Assembly (NCBI GenBank): GCA_902781705.1 | Contig: CACZKE010000009.1 | Coordinates: 1 to 64,000, forward strand | Direction of reading: 5' to 3' | DNA: 64,000 nucleotides | From: an uncultured Bacteroidia bacterium | GTDB lineage: Bacteria; Bacteroidota; Bacteroidia; Bacteroidales; UBA932 | In this document: positions 61,699 to 64,000 of the stretch, one piece after another | How positions within the stretch are numbered: position 1 is the first letter of the stretch | How the letters are laid out: every line of letters starts with the position of its first letter | Notes under the pieces: model-generated | The model's input: only the letters and a program-made list of their open reading frames with translations | Database searches by the model: none | What the model was told of the DNA's origin: nothing | Position numbers and translations under genes: made by a program

Positions 61699-62538
61699 TT
61701 AAAATAAAGTAGGATTATTTGGTTGTCCATAGCGGGGATACTTGTGCACCTTTCTAATAAAATGCTTGACGCTTGGAGTAGACCCTTCTTTTGTTGTAAT
61801 CTGTGTTTCTAAATCGGCAACGATAGTATCTCCTTTACCAAATGCTATTTTTTCTTCATTCATTAATGCCAGAAAAGACTCGTCAGTCATTCTCGCAGAA
61901 AATTTTTTGTCTCCAATTCGGATTTTCCAACTTGCTGGTTCACTTTCAAGGACAGGCGCAACTATTACCATGGTAACATTGTGCACCCAACTAGATTCCA
62001 TGTTGGACAAGTCCTCTTCATCAACTATAATTCCACTAAGCTCATTTCGGGTAATGTCTACTTTTTCTCGCTTACCATCCTCTCTTTCCAGTTCAATAGC
62101 AATCCCATCAACTTCTTGGTCATCATTTGCTGTTCTAGCAAGCTTGCTTCTTTGAACTACAACTCTTCTATCCGTATTTATATCAGAAACATTAACAACA
62201 ACATTTTCGCCATTGATGTTAAGAGTAATAGGCGTTGGATCATTTGTAAGAATCTTCGTAAGGAAAATGCCAAATAAGATTTCTAATGTCTTTACAGAGA
62301 ACTTCTTAATCTTAGATTTAATCTCAAAACTCCCTTCTTTCAGTCCTTCAATGTCAACTTGTACCATATCATAACCAATACAGTACTTGGCATTTAGCAC
62401 ATAATTAATAGACTTCAATAGCTGCTCATAATTAGACAGGTACTTTATCAAGTCAGTTGTAGAAACCTTACTCTGACGAGCATTAATAATCAGAGAGACA
62501 TCCTCTGTATTTACTACTAAATCTAATGCTCTGGCCAT
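61699..62538 (-). CDS. Unknown protein paired with DNA methyltransferase
   Basis: A 279-residue protein from MARALDLVVNTEDVS (62538), or 308 residues if started at 62625, which would overlap the methyltransferase gene by 35 bases. It is helical at the start, with a hydrophobic segment (VKTLEILFGIFLTKIL, about 100-115) and a beta-rich C-terminal half ending HKYPRYGQPNNPTLF. I do not recognise a family or a nuclease motif. Codons are AT-rich, unlike the backbone. Adjacency suggests a restriction or defence partner. Confidence 0.7.
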   Translation of the reverse strand: MARALDLVVNTEDVSLIINARQSKVSTTDLIKYLSNYEQLLKSINYVLNAKYCIGYDMVQVDIEGLKEGSFEIKSKIKKFSVKTLEILFGIFLTKILTNDPTPITLNINGENVVVNVSDINTDRRVVVQRSKLARTANDDQEVDGIAIELEREDGKREKVDITRNELSGIIVDEEDLSNMESSWVHNVTMVIVAPVLESEPASWKIRIGDKKFSARMTDESFLALMNEEKIAFGKGDTIVADLETQITTKEGSTPSVKHFIRKVHKYPRYGQPNNPTLF

Positions 62539-62590
62539 ATGATGAATCGCGTTTTTATCCTGTGAAAAAGTATAGTACAAACAATACTGC

Positions 62591-64000
62591 TTAATCAAAT
62601 AAGGATAACTGATAACCCGAAGCATGCGGAATTAATAATGAAGCAATGCCATTAACCGGAGTATTCATCAATTCCTTCGGTTCTATTTTCCTCAAACCAC
62701 CGCCATAAAAACGGCCATTTCGGGAAAGGGTTTCTGCAGGGATAGCGTTTAACTCACGCCATACATCCAATAGTACACTTTCATCTCTCATACATTGAAC
62801 ATATTGCGGTTTGGGATATAGCAAAAGATATACATTAGTCGTGATCGCCGAAGAAGAATTAAGAATGAAACGGAACATCTGGTTATTCGTCTCAGACCGC
62901 CCCATATAAGGCATAATAATGGAGGCAGGCTCTCTTTCTTCACAGGAATACCATGGAGATCGACGGCTACAAATATAACCGCTTTGAACACCTCGCTCAT
63001 AGCCTACGCAGATATACTCCCACACCTTCGGATACTCCCTTCGCAGAATATCCTCTGGAAGACTACAACAAAAAAGGAAGAGTTGCCGATCGACAACGGG
63101 TAAACCATTTTCGCTATCTATTCGATTACCCTTAATATAACGAGGACTGGGTATAAGAGGGCGAAGGAATTTCGCCGGGATACTGTATTTGGTAATTGTT
63201 TCTTTATCCAATATAAAAAAGTCATTATCACCAGTTGCAACGCCCCGCTTAACTGTAAAAAAATCACCTAATATGGCTCCGGAAACATCAGAAACGACAT
63301 CATTCCCAAAGAGACTGGTCCATTTTGTTTTAGATGATAGCTGGTTCCGATCTAATAATTTGCATGTTTCCGGATTGTTGATACTCCCACCCAAGGAAAA
63401 CCGGATTGGATGGCCATCAGATGGTTTATGGTTACGAAATACAACGACGCAAGAACTTACCAAAGCATCGCTAAACTGCAAGTCATTAAGACCAAATCGG
63501 TGAATATGAATCAGTTCTACATTTTGAAGAAGAAACTGTTTAACAGCCACGCCATAATTAACATCCATAAATTCACTAGGGACAAGCCAACAAGAAACTC
63601 CACCATCTTTTAGCCACTTTGAGGACAATATCATAAAGTAGCAATACAACCCTGCCAATCCAGAAATCTTCAATCCTGACTCTCGAAAGACTTCTCCTTT
63701 TAAACGCTGTTTAACTGTACTCTCAATATGGTGATGGCGCACATACGGAGGATTAGCGACTAGCATGTCAAATTTTCTATCTGGCTGTTGGGATAGGAAA
63801 TCTGCACACCTAATCTCCAAATTCGTCCCATTCCAGAATTGCTGAGCCGGTTTAAAGTAATACGGGTCTATCTCAAATCCAAGGACTCGCTCCTTACTAT
63901 CTACAAACAAATCCCTATACGCTGAATAGAAAACCCCGGTTCCGATAGAGGGTTCAATTAGCGAAATATCATCCCGCCCCATCAATCGACGCAAATAAAG
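62591..64000 (-). CDS. N6-adenine DNA methyltransferase, TaqI/Eco57I-like (partial)
   Basis: At least 469 codons, open through the right edge, so the N-terminus is missing. The visible part starts near SAM motif I (IEPSIGTGVFYSA), with motif IV NPPYVRHHH, the N6-adenine signature, and a C-terminal target-recognition region (FFTVKRGVATGDNDFFIL, KFLRPLIPSPRYIKG) like M.TaqI/Eco57I-type enzymes, ending YQLSLFD. It methylates adenine, either as protection in a restriction-modification system or as an orphan. AT-rich composition and position after the drop in GC mark it as acquired. Confidence 0.9.
   Translation of the reverse strand, partial: LYLRRLMGRDDISLIEPSIGTGVFYSAYRDLFVDSKERVLGFEIDPYYFKPAQQFWNGTNLEIRCADFLSQQPDRKFDMLVANPPYVRHHHIESTVKQRLKGEVFRESGLKISGLAGLYCYFMILSSKWLKDGGVSCWLVPSEFMDVNYGVAVKQFLLQNVELIHIHRFGLNDLQFSDALVSSCVVVFRNHKPSDGHPIRFSLGGSINNPETCKLLDRNQLSSKTKWTSLFGNDVVSDVSGAILGDFFTVKRGVATGDNDFFILDKETITKYSIPAKFLRPLIPSPRYIKGNRIDSENGLPVVDRQLFLFCCSLPEDILRREYPKVWEYICVGYERGVQSGYICSRRSPWYSCEEREPASIIMPYMGRSETNNQMFRFILNSSSAITTNVYLLLYPKPQYVQCMRDESVLLDVWRELNAIPAETLSRNGRFYGGGLRKIEPKELMNTPVNGIASLLIPHASGYQLSLFD

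Overview
The window is a high-GC Bacteroidota chromosome segment, most likely Bacteroidales. The grounds are the recurring promoter signature TAnnTTTG (often with a TTG/TTTG box 19-21 bases upstream), weak Shine-Dalgarno signals, many lipoproteins and a TonB receptor, and the gene set (GltD-like, DUF349, SPASM radical SAM with lipoproteins, secreted S9 and C1B peptidases). The genus cannot be told from this sequence. The backbone is GC-rich; both ends look acquired.

Left end (1-3343): an accessory block with a DUF4143-type ATPase, a DUF4313 protein and a RadC/JAB protein, and long gene-free stretches with inverted repeats, abutting the 3' end of tRNA-Cys(GCA). It looks like the end of an element integrated at that tRNA.

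3477-30275: housekeeping and envelope genes. RlmI, a DnaQ-fold exonuclease, a lipoprotein and an esterase are followed by a plus-strand run of secreted aminopeptidase C, PssA, GH25 lysozyme and an S9 peptidase. A minus-strand run holds surE, lpxB, two tiny lipoproteins, a radical SAM/SPASM enzyme and L-serine dehydratase. Then come gapA, an OmpA protein, a HAD lipoprotein, YggS carrying an in-frame palindromic insert, yidC, DUF349, trmD, a TonB receptor under a TPP riboswitch, a glutaminyl cyclase lipoprotein and the RNase P RNA.

30303-42743: one minus-strand operon of about 12 kb for branched-chain amino acids (ilvD-ilvB-ilvN-ilvC-leuA-leuC-leuD-cimA/leuA2-leuB-ilvE). It is preceded by a classical attenuator: an Ile/Leu/Val-rich leader peptide, an antiterminator and an intrinsic terminator.

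42783-54717: omega-amidase, a DUF4332 protein, a coupled plus-strand run (unknown protein, LRR protein, RluA-type pseudouridine synthase, alpha/beta hydrolase, TcdA), a Fur-family regulator overlapping tcdA tail to tail, an unknown protein behind a long structured leader, and the aspartate-family cluster metY-metX-thrA with a divergent Lrp regulator.

54729-61491: one plus-strand operon: GltD-like flavoprotein, queC-queD-queE (queuosine precursor), glpA-glpB-glpC (anaerobic glycerol-3-phosphate dehydrogenase).

Right end (61492-64000): composition drops to AT-rich. An adenine-specific DNA methyltransferase (cut by the edge) and an unknown partner mark a restriction-modification or defence island.

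Most notable non-coding structure: the ilv attenuator, the TPP riboswitch whose P1 stem contains the start codon, two promoters of near-ideal consensus facing gene-free DNA, a multi-stem leader ending at a start codon, and several families of dispersed palindromic repeats, one inside yggS and one forming the ilvD/ilvB junction.
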